NCBI GenBank assembly: GCA_050948825.1
Contig: JBMNEO010000008.1
Location: 1 to 64,000 of the forward strand
Direction: 5' to 3'
Origin: DUQX01 sp050948825
GTDB lineage: Bacteria > Bacillota > Dethiobacteria > DTU022 > UBA8154
DNA length: 64,000 nucleotides
A program made the position numbers and the translations under genes. Positions 53,364 through 62,749 of this stretch are shown piece after piece; position 1 is the first letter of the stretch, and each line of letters begins with the position of its first letter. A model generated the notes under the pieces. The model searched no databases and was not told where the DNA came from. It saw only the letters and a list, made by a program, of their open reading frames with translations.

Positions 53364-55207
53364 TTATCTTTCATTAAGGTTAAAGACTTTATGCCAGAGT
53401 AAAAAGATCATGATCGTCCAGAGCTTGCGGCTTGCATCGTATTTGCCGCCGAGATGACCGGCAAGCAGGCTTTTGACCGCCGGACGCCTGAACCAGGTGC
53501 CTCCTTTTTCTCCGAGAAGTTCCCGGAAAAGCTTTTGAAAGTCCGGGCGCTTCATCCACTCCCGGGTAGGCACCGGGAACCCTTTTTTCGGTCTGTCGAT
53601 GGCCTCTGCCGGCAGCATATCCCTGAAGGCATCCCGCAGCGCCCGTTTTGTCGTTTTGCCATGAACTTTGTATTCCAGGGGCAGCGTAGCGGCAAATTCA
53701 AAAAGATGGTGGTCCAGGTAGGGCACTCTGAGCTCCAGGGAATTGGCCATGGGCATCCTATCTGCTTTTACCATGATGTCCCCGGGCATCCAGGTGTTTA
53801 AATCAATGTACTGCATGCGTGTGACCTCGTCCAGATGGGCTGCCTGGCGGTAAAGGGGAGCCGTAATCCTGAAGGGAGAGGGATTATTCTCCAGCGGGGT
53901 TAGCGTTTTCTTTTCCGCAGAGGAAAAAATCTTTGCGTTGCCCAGGAATCTTTCCTCCAGCGGGTGGCGTGCCCTGGCCAGGTAGTTCTTTCCGGGTATT
54001 CCCGGGGGGATGATCTTCTCCAGCAGGTAAAGGGACCGGCGAAGGGGAGAGGGCAGGTTCCGCACCGGGGCCAGGGCGGACGGTTCCCGGTAAATCGCGT
54101 AACCGCCGAAGACTTCATCCGCCCCTTCTCCGGAAAGCGCTATGACTGCTTTTTCGCGGGCTAAACGCGCGACAAAGAACAGGGAGATGGCTGCCGGGTC
54201 CGCCACAGGCTCATCTAAATGCCAGACCAGTTTGGGCAGGGATTTGAGATATTCTTCGGGGGTAATAATGTACTCGTGATGATCCGTCTCCAGATACTCT
54301 GCCGTCTCCCTTGCATTTTGCAGCTCGCTGTACTTTTCTTCCGCATACCCTACGCTGAAGGTAGGGATGGGACCCAGCTCGCGCGCCAGGGCGGCTGTGA
54401 TGGCGGAGTCCACTCCGCTGCTGAGAAAAGCTCCGCGGGGGACATCGCCGGCGAGGTGCAGGCGTACCGCTTCTTTCAGCTTTTCTTTAATTCCATCAAG
54501 GTAATAGGAATAAGGTTTTTCCCCCGGTGTAAATTCTATGTGCCAGTATCTTTGTATTTCGAGCGGTTTCCCGGGCGATTTAAGGAAAAAATGGGCGGGG
54601 GGCAAGCGGTAAACACCGGAGAACATCGTCCTGGGTTCGGGAACGTATTGAAAAGTCAGGTAATCAATAAATGATTCTTCGTCAACTTCTCTCGGAAAAT
54701 CGGGCAATTCGGCCATGGCTTTTAACTCCGAGGCAAAAACCAGCGAGCCCGGTCTTTCCAGGTAGTAAAAAGGTTTGATGCCGAACCTGTCGCGGGCGCC
54801 AAAGAGGAGCCGGCGTTTTTTGTCCCAGAGGGCAAAGGCAAACATTCCCCGCAGGTCAGCTGCAGGCACGCGGTCCCTTTTTCCTCATAAAGATGCAGGA
54901 TTACCTCGGCATCGCTCTGAGTGGCCATTTTATGACCTTTCTCCATTAACTGGCGGCGCAAAGACTTATAATTATAAACACGTCCGTTAAAAACCAACCA
55001 CAGGCTCCCATCCTCGTTGCTTATGGGCTGCCCGCTTGCAGCCGGATCAATAATTCCCAGATGACGGAAGCCGAGACCAAGGTGTTCATTATCCAAATAA
55101 TTTCTTCCTTCATCCGGCCCCCGATGATACATTTGTTCCCTCATTTTTGTAATCAGCTGTTCTTTTACGGGGCCGCTGTCCTGCAGAATTCCACAAAAAC
55201 CGCTCAT
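53364..55207 (-). pseudogene. asnB: Asparagine synthetase (glutamine-hydrolysing), one frameshift
   Basis: About 614 codons in two frames: the N-terminal glutaminase domain (54722-55207) and the rest (53364-54869). The switch is needed near 54865-54880, where GTACLQLT in one frame should become the ADLRGMFAFALWD of the other; one missing base explains it. The synthetase domain is intact (SSGVDSA PP-loop; DHHEYI; LSGEGADEVFGGY). The protein begins MSGFCGIL, so the nucleophile Cys is not residue 2 as in standard AsnB. It is convergent with the leucine dehydrogenase. Confidence 0.88.
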
Positions 55208-55397
55208 ATTTTCCCATCCCCCTTTATACTGCCGGGTGCATTTTATCTTATGATATCTTTCCGGAAATAGTTAAAAAAAATCCTTTGCATCTTTATATTT
55301 TTCTTTTTTAGAAGAACAACTTCCTGCAGGGTATTCCCCGTACAGCATTTTATTTTTTCTGAAAGGGAGCAGGGATGGTATCAGGGGGTGCTATTTG

Positions 55398-55406
55398 TGG
55401 TATAAT
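55398..55406 (+). promoter_or_regulatory. Extended -10 promoter of mnmG
   Basis: TGGTATAAT, an extended -10 element, lies 31 bases before the start codon. No good -35 is visible, as is common with extended -10 promoters. Confidence 0.6.
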
Positions 55407-55436
55407 TTGTAACAAGCAAACATGGAGGTGATGCGG

Positions 55437-57462
55437 ATGAGCAGCCTGGATTCTAAATTTGATGTGATCGTGATCGGCGCGGGCCATGCGGGGTGCGAGG
55501 CGGCGCTCGCCTCTGCCAGGATGGGCTGCAGCACCATGCTCATCACCCCTGTTCTGGACCATCCTGCCCTGATGGCCTGTAACCCCTCGCTGGGCGGTCC
55601 CGGCAAGGGGCACCTGGTTAAGGAGATCGACGCGCTGGGCGGTATTATGGGCATCAATGCCGACCGCCACGCACTGCAGATGCGCAGGTTAAATACCAGT
55701 AAGGGGCCGGCAGTCCAGGCCTTGAGGGCACAAATCGACAAAAACGCCTACCAGCGGGGGATGAAAGCATTCCTGGAGGGCGAGCCGCTGCTGACCTTGC
55801 GGGAGGCCGCCGTGGAGGAGCTGCTCTGTGAAGGCGGCGAGGTGCGGGGGGTTAAAACCCGCCAGGGCAGCACCTACCTCTGCCGCGCCGCTGTTCTTGC
55901 AGCAGGGGTGTATCTCAATGCGGAAATTTTCCTGGGGCACAACCATTTTCCCGGCGGCCCGGGGAATCAGAGCCCATCCGTGGGACTGGCAAACAACCTG
56001 CTCTCCCTCGGTTTTGAGATGGACCGCTTTAAAACGGGTACGCCCCCGCGCGTCTATAGAAGGAGTATCGACTTTGCAGGACTTGTCACCGTGGACGGGG
56101 AGCAGAATATCGGCAGCTTTTCCTATACCACAAAAAATAAGGAATTCAAGCAGGTTTCCTGCTATTTGACATATACCAACGAAAAAACACACCGGCTTAT
56201 TCTGGATAATATAAACTATGCCCCCATTTATTCGGGTTTAATCCGGGGAAAGGGGCCGCGTTACTGCCCCTCCATCGAGGATAAGGTAGTCAGGTTTGCC
56301 GACCGGGAAAGGCACCCCATCTTTATCGAGCCCGAGAGCGACGAGACGGAGGAGATGTACCTGCAGGGGGTCTCCACGGGGCTGCCGGAGGAGCTGCAGT
56401 ACGCATTTTTGCGCACCATACCGGGGCTGGAGAAGGTTGTTATCAGCCGTCCGGCCTATGCTATCGAGTACGACTATTTCCCCCCGACGCAGCTCAAAGC
56501 CACCCTGGAAACGAAAAAGGTGGGCGGGCTTTTCTTTGCCGGCCAGATTAACGGCACCACCGGTTACGAGGAAGCCGCGGCCCAGGGGCTGCTTGCCGGG
56601 ATCAACGCGGCGCTGCTCTGCCGGGGTGAGGAACCCTTTATCCTGGACAGGACAGAGGCGTATACAGGGGTGCTGGTAGACGACCTGATCACCAAGGGCG
56701 TCACCGAGCCGTACCGCATGTTCACCTCGCGCTGCGAGTACCGCCTGTTGCTGCGGCACGACAACGCCGATCTGCGTCTGACGGAGAAAGGCTACCGCCT
56801 GGGCTTGATCGATGAAGATCGCTACCGGCTCTTCCAGGAGAAGAAGCAGATGTTGGAGGCGGAGAAGAGAAAGCTGCGGCAGATTCGCCTCAACCCATCG
56901 CCGGCTCTCAACGAGGCACTGGAAAAAGCGGGCTCCGCCCCCCTCTCCAAGCCGCAGACCCTGGCCGAACTTCTCAAGAGGCCGGAATTGAGCTACAATG
57001 ATCTTTTTCTTCTGGCTGGCGCAGTTGGGACTGATGCAGCTGATGCAGTTGATGCAGTTGATAAAGCTGATGCAGCTGATGCAGCCGGGTGCCGCCGGTG
57101 CAGCTGGCGAAGAGGATGATTTTTCGCCGTTGGCAGACCCCGAAATCGTACGGGAGGTCGAAACCCAGATCAAATATGAGGGCTATCTGATCAAGCAGGA
57201 AAATAGCGTCCGGCAGCTGGCCAAACTTGAAGCCAGGGTTATCCCGCCGGATTTCTCCTACGACGAGCTGACTAACCTTTCTACGGAGGCCAAACAGAAG
57301 CTGAAAGAGATCAGGCCGCGCACCCTGGGGCAGGCCTCGCGCCTGGATGGGGTGACCCCGGCGGATATCTCCTTTCTGGCGCTGCGCCTGGAGGGAAGAA
57401 GGCGAAAAAAGGAAAATGCAACCTGGTCAAATGCTGCGGTGGAAAAATATGAAAACAGTTGA
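55437..57462 (+). pseudogene. mnmG: tRNA uridine 5-carboxymethylaminomethyl modification enzyme MnmG, with repeat insert and one frameshift
   Basis: With MnmE, MnmG modifies the wobble uridine of tRNAs. The FAD motif [12 protein letters not shown] is at residues 10-21 and the family segments [17 protein letters not shown] and FKTGTPPR are intact. The frame from ATG 55437 (8 bases after GGAGG) ends at 57117-57119. Just before, at about 57030-57085, is a 9-base-unit repeat encoding Asp-Ala-Val/Ala. An extra G in GCCGGGTGCC (57087-57089) shifts the frame; correcting it gives [20 protein letters not shown] and then the normal C-terminal domain to 57462. The insert of about 25-30 residues makes it longer than usual. 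Confidence 0.9.
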
Positions 57463-57826
57463 GGCAAAAAAAACTGTTGGAAAAAGCTGCGTGGATATTA
57501 GAAAATAATAAAGTGTTTGTCCCAATGAAGTTGAGCTCATAAAGTGAAAGGCTATGAAGTCTATACTTTCGACAAGGGGCTAAGCAAGATGTTAAGTTCA
57601 TAAATGCCACGGGTGAGTGCCAACCCGTGATTTTGTTATCCACTAAAATAGCGAAATCCTGCAGCTTGCAGCGTGGATGAAGGCGTTACTTCCAACGCTT
57701 ATAAAAACGCTTATAAAAATATTGGCATGCTACAAAGCTTTGTTCCAGATTCTTTAGAGAGTTATCAAAGTCACGGCTGAATACAAATGCCTGTGGCAAT
57801 CCAATTTGTAAAAGGGGGGAGCGCTC
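57463..57826 (+). other. Intergenic region after mnmG with a hairpin
   Basis: This 360-base gap has no recognised gene. At 57608-57629 CACGGGT pairs with ACCCGTG and is followed by ATTTTGTT, a plausible terminator. AAAGGGGGGAG at about 57812 is the ribosome site of the next gene, which starts with TTG. Confidence 0.5.
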
Positions 57827-59055
57827 TTGCCTTCTCCGGGTTGGTATTATCGCTTGAGCCGTTTTTTCAAGGAAACTTTTGGCGAAAAAGTATATAAGAT
57901 CCCTCTAGACGCCGGTTTCAGCTGTCCCAACAGGGACGGCACCATCTCTACCGGGGGGTGCATCTTCTGCTATAATCCAAGCTTCAGCCCCGCCGCCCTG
58001 GCCGGGGAAAGGGAAGGACGGCTGCCTTCCGTCCGGGAGCAGATCCGCTCCTTTCAGTTGAGGGCGGAAAAGAAAGGAAATAAATTTGAAGCGCGGCAGA
58101 AAGCGCATGAAGAGTTTCAAAAACATGAAGGGTATAAAGCACATGAAATGCAAGCAGCGAAGACAGCAGAAAGCTCCTGCCCGGCGCGTTATGATAAGGT
58201 TACTCCATGGGAAGGCTCTTGCCCGGTGTCACGCAGTACCGAAAGTTCAAGAAAAGCCGCACAGCGTGATCCCGAAACTACAGGTAACTCCTGCTCCAGG
58301 CGGCAGTCCGGGGCACCTGCGGCACCTGCTGATGCAAAGAACTTTCAGCCGCGGCGCAAGTACCTTGCCTATTTCCAGGCCTACAGCAACACCTATGCAC
58401 CCCTGCCGCACCTGCAAAAGCTCTACGAGGAGGCGTTGTCGGCCCCCGGGATCGTCGGCTTGAGCATCGCCACAAGGCCCGATTGCCTTGGGCCCGGTGT
58501 GCTGGAGCTGCTCCAAAGCTATGCGCAAAAATACCATATCTGGCTGGAGCTGGGGCTGCAATCCTCCAGCGACCGCACGCTGCGGCTGATTAACAGGGGG
58601 CATACATACCGTGACTTTGAACAGGCGGTTCTGGAAGAGCCGGGACCGGGGAATCTTATATCTGTGCACACCTCATCAACGGCCTTCCGGGAGAAGGCCG
58701 CGCGGAGATGCTGGAGACAATCGCGAAGATCAACAGCCTTCCTTTGCACGGGGTCAAGTTTCACCAGCTGCAGGTATTTCGGGGCACGCCCCTGGCCCGC
58801 CTCTACGAAAAAGGCGAAGTGCCGCTTCTGTCCCTGCGGGATTACCTGGAGATCCTCTGCGACCAGCTGGAGCTGCTGCGCGGCGATATCGTCGTGCATC
58901 GCCTGCTGAGCGAGGCAGCCAGCGAAGAGCTTTTGATCGCCCCGCGCTGGGATATCGGCAGATCCCGTTTTTCACAGCTGGTCGAGGGGGAGCTGAAAGC
59001 GCGCGGCTCCTGGCAGGGGAAAATGTGCGCAGCGAAAGGGGAGTCGGCCAGGTGA
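57827..59055 (+). pseudogene. YhcC/TIGR01212-type radical SAM protein, two frameshifts and a long insert
   Basis: The N-terminus (KVYKIPLDAGFSCPN) and cluster motif CPNRDGTISTGGCIFC (CX11CX2C) match the YhcC family. After SVREQIRSF an insert of about 90 low-complexity residues (58065-58345) precedes the normal KYLAYFQAYSNTYAP segment. Near 58635 and 58654 two one-base insertions shift the frame twice; correcting both gives KSRDRG, YLCAHLINGLPGEGRAEMLE and the usual end at 59055. Starts at TTG 57827. The family function is not established. The gene overlaps acpS by 4 bases. Confidence 0.85.
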
Positions 59056-59441
59056 TTAGGGGGGTGGGCATTGATATCATACGTGTGGAGCGTGTTGACC
59101 GCGCATACCGCCGCAGGCCGGAGCGCTTTTTGCAGCGCATCTTTACCGGGCGGGAGAGGGAGGCACTTTTTAAAAAAGCAAAACTGTCCCCTTCCATCGC
59201 CGCCCGTTTTGCCGCCAAGGAGGCGGTTGCCAAAGCCCTGGGCTGCGGTATAGGACAGGTCCGCTGGCGCGAGCTGGAGATCCTCCCCGGGGAGAGGGGA
59301 AAGCCCGTAGTGCATTTGACGGGAAGCGCACAGCGCTGGGCGGAAAAACACGGCATTGCAGGCGTGGAGGTCACCATCTCTCACGACGGCCCCTACGCTG
59401 TCGCCGCAGCCATCGCTTATGGATGTGACGGGACAAAATAA
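59052..59441 (+). CDS. acpS: Holo-[acyl-carrier-protein] synthase
   Basis: 129 residues. It transfers 4'-phosphopantetheine from CoA to acyl carrier protein. The Mg2+/CoA motifs are GVGIDIIRVERV (residues 4-15) and FAAKEAVAKALG (about 55-66), with a C-terminal VTISHDGPYAVAAAI. The GTG start at 59052 overlaps the preceding stop (GTGA). The longer frame upstream is a shadow of the frameshifted radical SAM gene. Confidence 0.95.
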   Translation: MIRGVGIDIIRVERVDRAYRRRPERFLQRIFTGREREALFKKAKLSPSIAARFAAKEAVAKALGCGIGQVRWRELEILPGERGKPVVHLTGSAQRWAEKHGIAGVEVTISHDGPYAVAAAIAYGCDGTK

Positions 59442-59457
59442 GTTGCTCTGTGCTCTC

Positions 59458-59856
59458 CTATACCCTATAGTCCCTATTAGTGTGCGTACGTAGCCAGCGT
59501 ATTAATTGTTCTTCAGAAATACTGCTGTCTGCAACACCAAGCATTAAAGTAACAACTTCAGGTTCTGTTGCGTCAATTTCGTAATCATTAAGGCCCAGGA
59601 AAGTATACATAGCCATAAAGGCGGTCCTTTTATTACCATCTATGAAACTATGATTCTTGGACAGAGCATATCCATAGGCTGCCGCTAAAATTACAATGTC
59701 TGATTCTTGCTTATATGCCCATAGATTTATTGGACGCGCAAGGGCAGATTCCAAAAGGTTGGTGTCTCTGATTCCATACTGCCCGCCATGTTCCCGAATC
59801 TGACTGGTGTGAATAGCTTCTAAGATCGCCTTGGTCAACCAAATCGGTTCTTTCAT
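59458..59856 (-). CDS. Doc-family (death-on-curing, Fic fold) toxin
   Basis: 132 residues with the active-site motif NHSFIDGNKRTAF (about 70-82), matching the Doc/Fic HxFxDGNKR consensus, and an N-terminal EPIWLTKAILEAIHTSQIREHGG typical of Doc toxins, which inactivate EF-Tu by phosphorylation. ATG 59856 follows AGGTG; an in-frame GTG at 59877 would abut the antitoxin stop. Second gene of a toxin-antitoxin pair. Confidence 0.93.
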   Translation of the reverse strand: MKEPIWLTKAILEAIHTSQIREHGGQYGIRDTNLLESALARPINLWAYKQESDIVILAAAYGYALSKNHSFIDGNKRTAFMAMYTFLGLNDYEIDATEPEVVTLMLGVADSSISEEQLIRWLRTHTNRDYRV

Positions 59857-59877
59857 ATAAGCACCTATTTGTTGCAC

Positions 59878-60105
59878 CTACTCGGAGAGTTTGCGGAGTG
59901 CGTTACGATATTTTTTTGCACCTTTTTCATAAACGGCCGTGGCTTTATCAAAATTTGGATCATAAGGTGTTATCAAGATACCCTTGTCGGTTTCAGAAAC
60001 AAACACTTCATCCCCCTTACTAAGGTGGAAACGCTCGGCAATTTCTTTAGGTATTGTGGCGCCAATGGATCCGCCCATCTGGCGTAAAATAATTTTCTTA
60101 GCCAT
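59878..60105 (-). CDS. AbrB/MazE-type antitoxin
   Basis: 75 residues: a SpoVT/AbrB-like swapped-hairpin DNA-binding domain (1-about 50; GSIGATIPKEIAERFHLSKGDEV) and a charged C-terminal tail likely to bind the toxin. It replaces the Phd antitoxin that classically partners Doc. AGGAGTG lies upstream. A perfect palindrome overlaps its promoter, consistent with autorepression. Confidence 0.9.
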   Translation of the reverse strand: MAKKIILRQMGGSIGATIPKEIAERFHLSKGDEVFVSETDKGILITPYDPNFDKATAVYEKGAKKYRNALRKLSE

Positions 60106-60127
60106 TTTATCACTCCTTCAGCGGGTA

Positions 60128-60162
60128 TAACTATATTGTAGCATAAAAATGCTACAAATAAT
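60128..60162 (-). promoter_or_regulatory. Operator palindrome over the toxin-antitoxin promoter
   Basis: TTGTAGCAT, AAAA, ATGCTACAA (60136-60157) is a perfect 9-base inverted repeat. On the minus strand TTGTAG can serve as -35 with TATAGT 16 bases on as -10, so the palindrome covers the spacer. It lies 31 bases upstream of the antitoxin start. Confidence 0.7.
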
Positions 60163-60375
60163 ACCGCTTTTTGGAGGGCCGGCGTATAAGTGACCAAGGG
60201 CTACCTCCTTGATCTGTAAAATAAAATTCTAAACCAGGGCAAGATAAAAAAGGTTATATAAAAGACTTTTCCTCTATTGACAAAATGCTACTCTTTTAGA
60301 TAAACTGTTCTATGGTTGAACTTTATAATTGAACTTTATGTTTATTTTTTTTGCTTGGGAGTAGGGGCTACACAA

Positions 60376-60915
60376 ATGGAAAAGGAACACCTCATCCTTT
60401 CATACATCCAGCAGCAGGAAGACGCTACCCAGCGGGATATTGCCCGTGACACCGGCATGGGCCTGGGGACTGTCAACATCCTGCTCAAGAAAATGATCAA
60501 AAAAGGCCTGGTAAAAATTGAGAGGCTGAACGCCAGGTCCCTGCGCTATATGCTTACTCCCAAAGGCTTGAAAGAGAAAACAGAGCGGACATACAAATAC
60601 ATTAAGCGCTCCTATGACCATATTACCGCCGTTACCAGGGCAGTAGAAGATATTTTGCAGTCGGCTTATCTCCAAAGGGCCGATATTGTTTATTTATACG
60701 GGCCTCGCAACGAGATGTACGAAATCATTAAGCTTGCCCTGCAGCAGCAGAAGGGAATAAAATATACCTACGTATCGCGAACGGAGAGCCGTCCGCCGGA
60801 TAATAACGGCAACCCCGATTTTGCCGGTAACGTGGTGCTGGTCTGGAGATTGGAAGATGAAGAAAAACTGTCCGGCGCTTACCGCACCGTCAACATTCTC
60901 AAAGAGCTGAGCTGA
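60376..60915 (+). CDS. MarR-like winged-helix regulator
   Basis: 179 residues. The N-terminal ~70 residues form a winged helix-turn-helix (QRDIARDTGMGLGTVNILLKKMIKKGLVKIERLN), similar to MarR regulators found at the head of exopolysaccharide clusters. The C-terminal ~100 residues are less familiar and contain a putative Rossmann-like YLYGPRNEMYEII segment. ATG 60376 is chosen; an in-frame TTG at 60316 adds a hydrophobic stretch. A TTGACA box lies at 60277. Position ahead of sugar-biosynthesis genes supports the role. Confidence 0.78.
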   Translation: MEKEHLILSYIQQQEDATQRDIARDTGMGLGTVNILLKKMIKKGLVKIERLNARSLRYMLTPKGLKEKTERTYKYIKRSYDHITAVTRAVEDILQSAYLQRADIVYLYGPRNEMYEIIKLALQQQKGIKYTYVSRTESRPPDNNGNPDFAGNVVLVWRLEDEEKLSGAYRTVNILKELS

Positions 60916-60992
60916 CAGGAGTTTTTCTTAGGATTAATAAGCGTCTTAGGATCATTAAGCGATAGATGATTTTATAAAAGGTGGTATTTTCA

Positions 60993-61154
60993 TTGGGACA
61001 CCCGGATCGCAGGGTATTGCGAGAACGCAAAAAAAAGGCCAGGCAAAAGGAGAAGATGCTGGGACGCAGGAGTTATTTAGACGCACTGGATTTAACCCCC
61101 TACAATACCGTAGGGAAAATACGCAACCCCGAATTCACGATTAAGTATAAATAA
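60993..61154 (+). CDS. Small basic protein, 53 residues
   Basis: A TTG-started frame, 7 bases after AGGTGG, encodes a Lys/Arg-rich first half (RRVLRERKKKARQKEKMLG) and a C-terminal LDLTPYNTVGKI ending in FTIKYK. I do not recognise it, but the strong ribosome site, non-random composition and position directly after the regulator suggest a real gene. It is too short to be sure. Confidence 0.5.
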   Translation: MGHPDRRVLRERKKKARQKEKMLGRRSYLDALDLTPYNTVGKIRNPEFTIKYK

Positions 61155-61521
61155 TTTAATTTAGCGCACCTTGACAAAAACTGTTTGATTTAGTAATCTG
61201 TTCATGTGATGAACAAAAAATTATTGAGCAGCAATCATTGAATTGTGAGCGAACATTGAACATTGAACATTGAGATAATTAATTTTCCGTATTGATATTT
61301 TCTAGCTGCTGATGTGCGAAAAGCTTTCCGGGAGCCCTTGTTTTGGCGTGTACGTGAAGACTTTTCAGAAAGGGTGAATCATTATGTATAAAACGAAACG
61401 CAAGTCTCATAAAGAGCAAGTTTCATAAAGAGTTTATTAAACGAAAGCAATACCTCAAGGTAGATGGGAAAAGCTATAGAGCGTGCGCGGGTCTTTTTAA
61501 ATAGAAAGGAATATTCTGAAA
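61155..61521 (+). other. Leader region of the sugar cluster, with a heptamer repeat
   Basis: This gap of about 365 bases contains three head-to-tail copies of GAACATT (61251-61271) and several short Lys-rich reading frames without good starts. Two AGTCTCATAAAGAG-like repeats lie near 61402-61430 (CTCATAAAGAG and TTCATAAAGAG). No RNA gene is recognised. Confidence 0.4.
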
Positions 61522-62654
61522 ATGGGAAAGAAAATATACCTGTCATCGCCGCACATGAGCGATGAAGGTTATGAAATGCAATACATACAGGAAGCTTTTG
61601 ACACCAACTGGATAGCCCCTCTTGGCAACAACGTCAACGGGTTCGAAAAAGAAGTGGCCGCAAAAGTAGGAAGTAAGGCTGCCGCGGCGCTTTCATCCGG
61701 GACCGCAGCCATCCATCTTGCCCTCATAGCTGCCGGCGTGGGGAAAGGCGATCTGGTTTTCTGCCCGACACTGACATTTTCCGCTACAGCAAACCCGATC
61801 ATCTACCAGAATGCCATACCTGTGTTTATCGATAGCGACTACGAAACCTGGAATATTTCTCCCGAAGCTTTAGAAGAAGCTTTTAAAAAATATCCCGATG
61901 TTAAAGCTGTCATAGTGGTTCACCTTTACGGCCTAACTGCAGATATGGACAGGATTGTTGAAATCTGCAAAAAACATAATGTTACGCTGATCGAAGATGC
62001 CGCTGAGTCCTTGGGAGCTTACTATAAAGGAAGGCATACCGGCACCGTCGGTGATTACGGCGTTTTTTTCCTTTAATGGAAACAAGATAATTACCACCTC
62101 GGGCGGTGGGATGCTCGTCTCCAATAATGAGGAGAGAATTGCCAAAGTGAGGTTCTGGGCCACGCAGAGCAGGGACCCCGCCAGACACTACCAGCACAGC
62201 GAGCTTGGGTTTAATTACCGCATGAGCAACATCGTTGCCGGGATCGGCCGGGGGCAGCTCAAGGTCTTGGAACAAAGGGTGGCGAAGAAAAAATACATTT
62301 TCGAGTTTTACAAAAGAGAACTTGGCGAGCTGGCTGGCGTACAGTTCATGCCGATCAACGAGTGGAATGAACCGAACTACTGGCTCAGCTGCCTGACTCT
62401 CAACGGCCCAATTAGGCCGTTTGATATTATGGAAGCATTAGAAGCCGAAAATATCGAATCAAGGCCGGTCTGGAAACCGATGCACATGCAGCCGTTTTTT
62501 TGCGGAATATGATTATATAGGCGGAGATGTATCCGAGAAGCTTTTTGAGAACGGTGTCTGCCTGCCGAGCGATACCAAGATGACAGATGAGGATTTGGGG
62601 AGAGTAGTTGAGATTATAAGAAGGTTGTATATTAATGTATGTAAAGCAGGCTGA
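61522..62654 (+). pseudogene. DegT/DnrJ/EryC1 aminotransferase, two poly-T frameshifts
   Basis: A PLP-dependent sugar aminotransferase of about 377 codons when corrected. The first frame (61522-62076) covers the N-terminal half (LSSGTAAIHLAL; EDAAESLGAYYKG). An extra T in the run near 62064-62070 hides the SFNGNK motif with the PLP-binding Lys, which reappears in the next frame. A second extra T near 62494-62500 does the same for the last ~45 residues (AEYDYIGG... to TGA 62652-62654). Both are 7-T runs, so sequencing error is likely. It makes an amino sugar for surface polysaccharide. Confidence 0.9.
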
Positions 62655-62749
62655 GGTTATACATTACGGTACATACTTATAAACATATACCAGTAAGGTA
62701 GCGTTAATCAAATTATTAATTTAAAGTCCTTTTACATTTGGAGAAAGAT

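Noticed and set aside
57030..57090. Tandem 9-base repeat as a CRISPR or intergenic repeat array
   Set aside because: The units are adjacent without spacers and lie inside the mnmG coding region.
56238..57173. 311-codon minus-strand frame opposite mnmG
   Set aside because: It is antisense to a conserved gene, with low-complexity content from the repeat and no ribosome site.
58611..59441. A 276-codon protein covering the radical SAM tail and acpS
   Set aside because: Its first half is an off-frame reading of the frameshifted radical SAM gene. Only the part from GTG 59052 is real AcpS.
61251..61271. GAACATT triplicate as an attachment site or CRISPR remnant
   Set aside because: Only three 7-base units, with no integrase, no spacers and no matching copy seen elsewhere.
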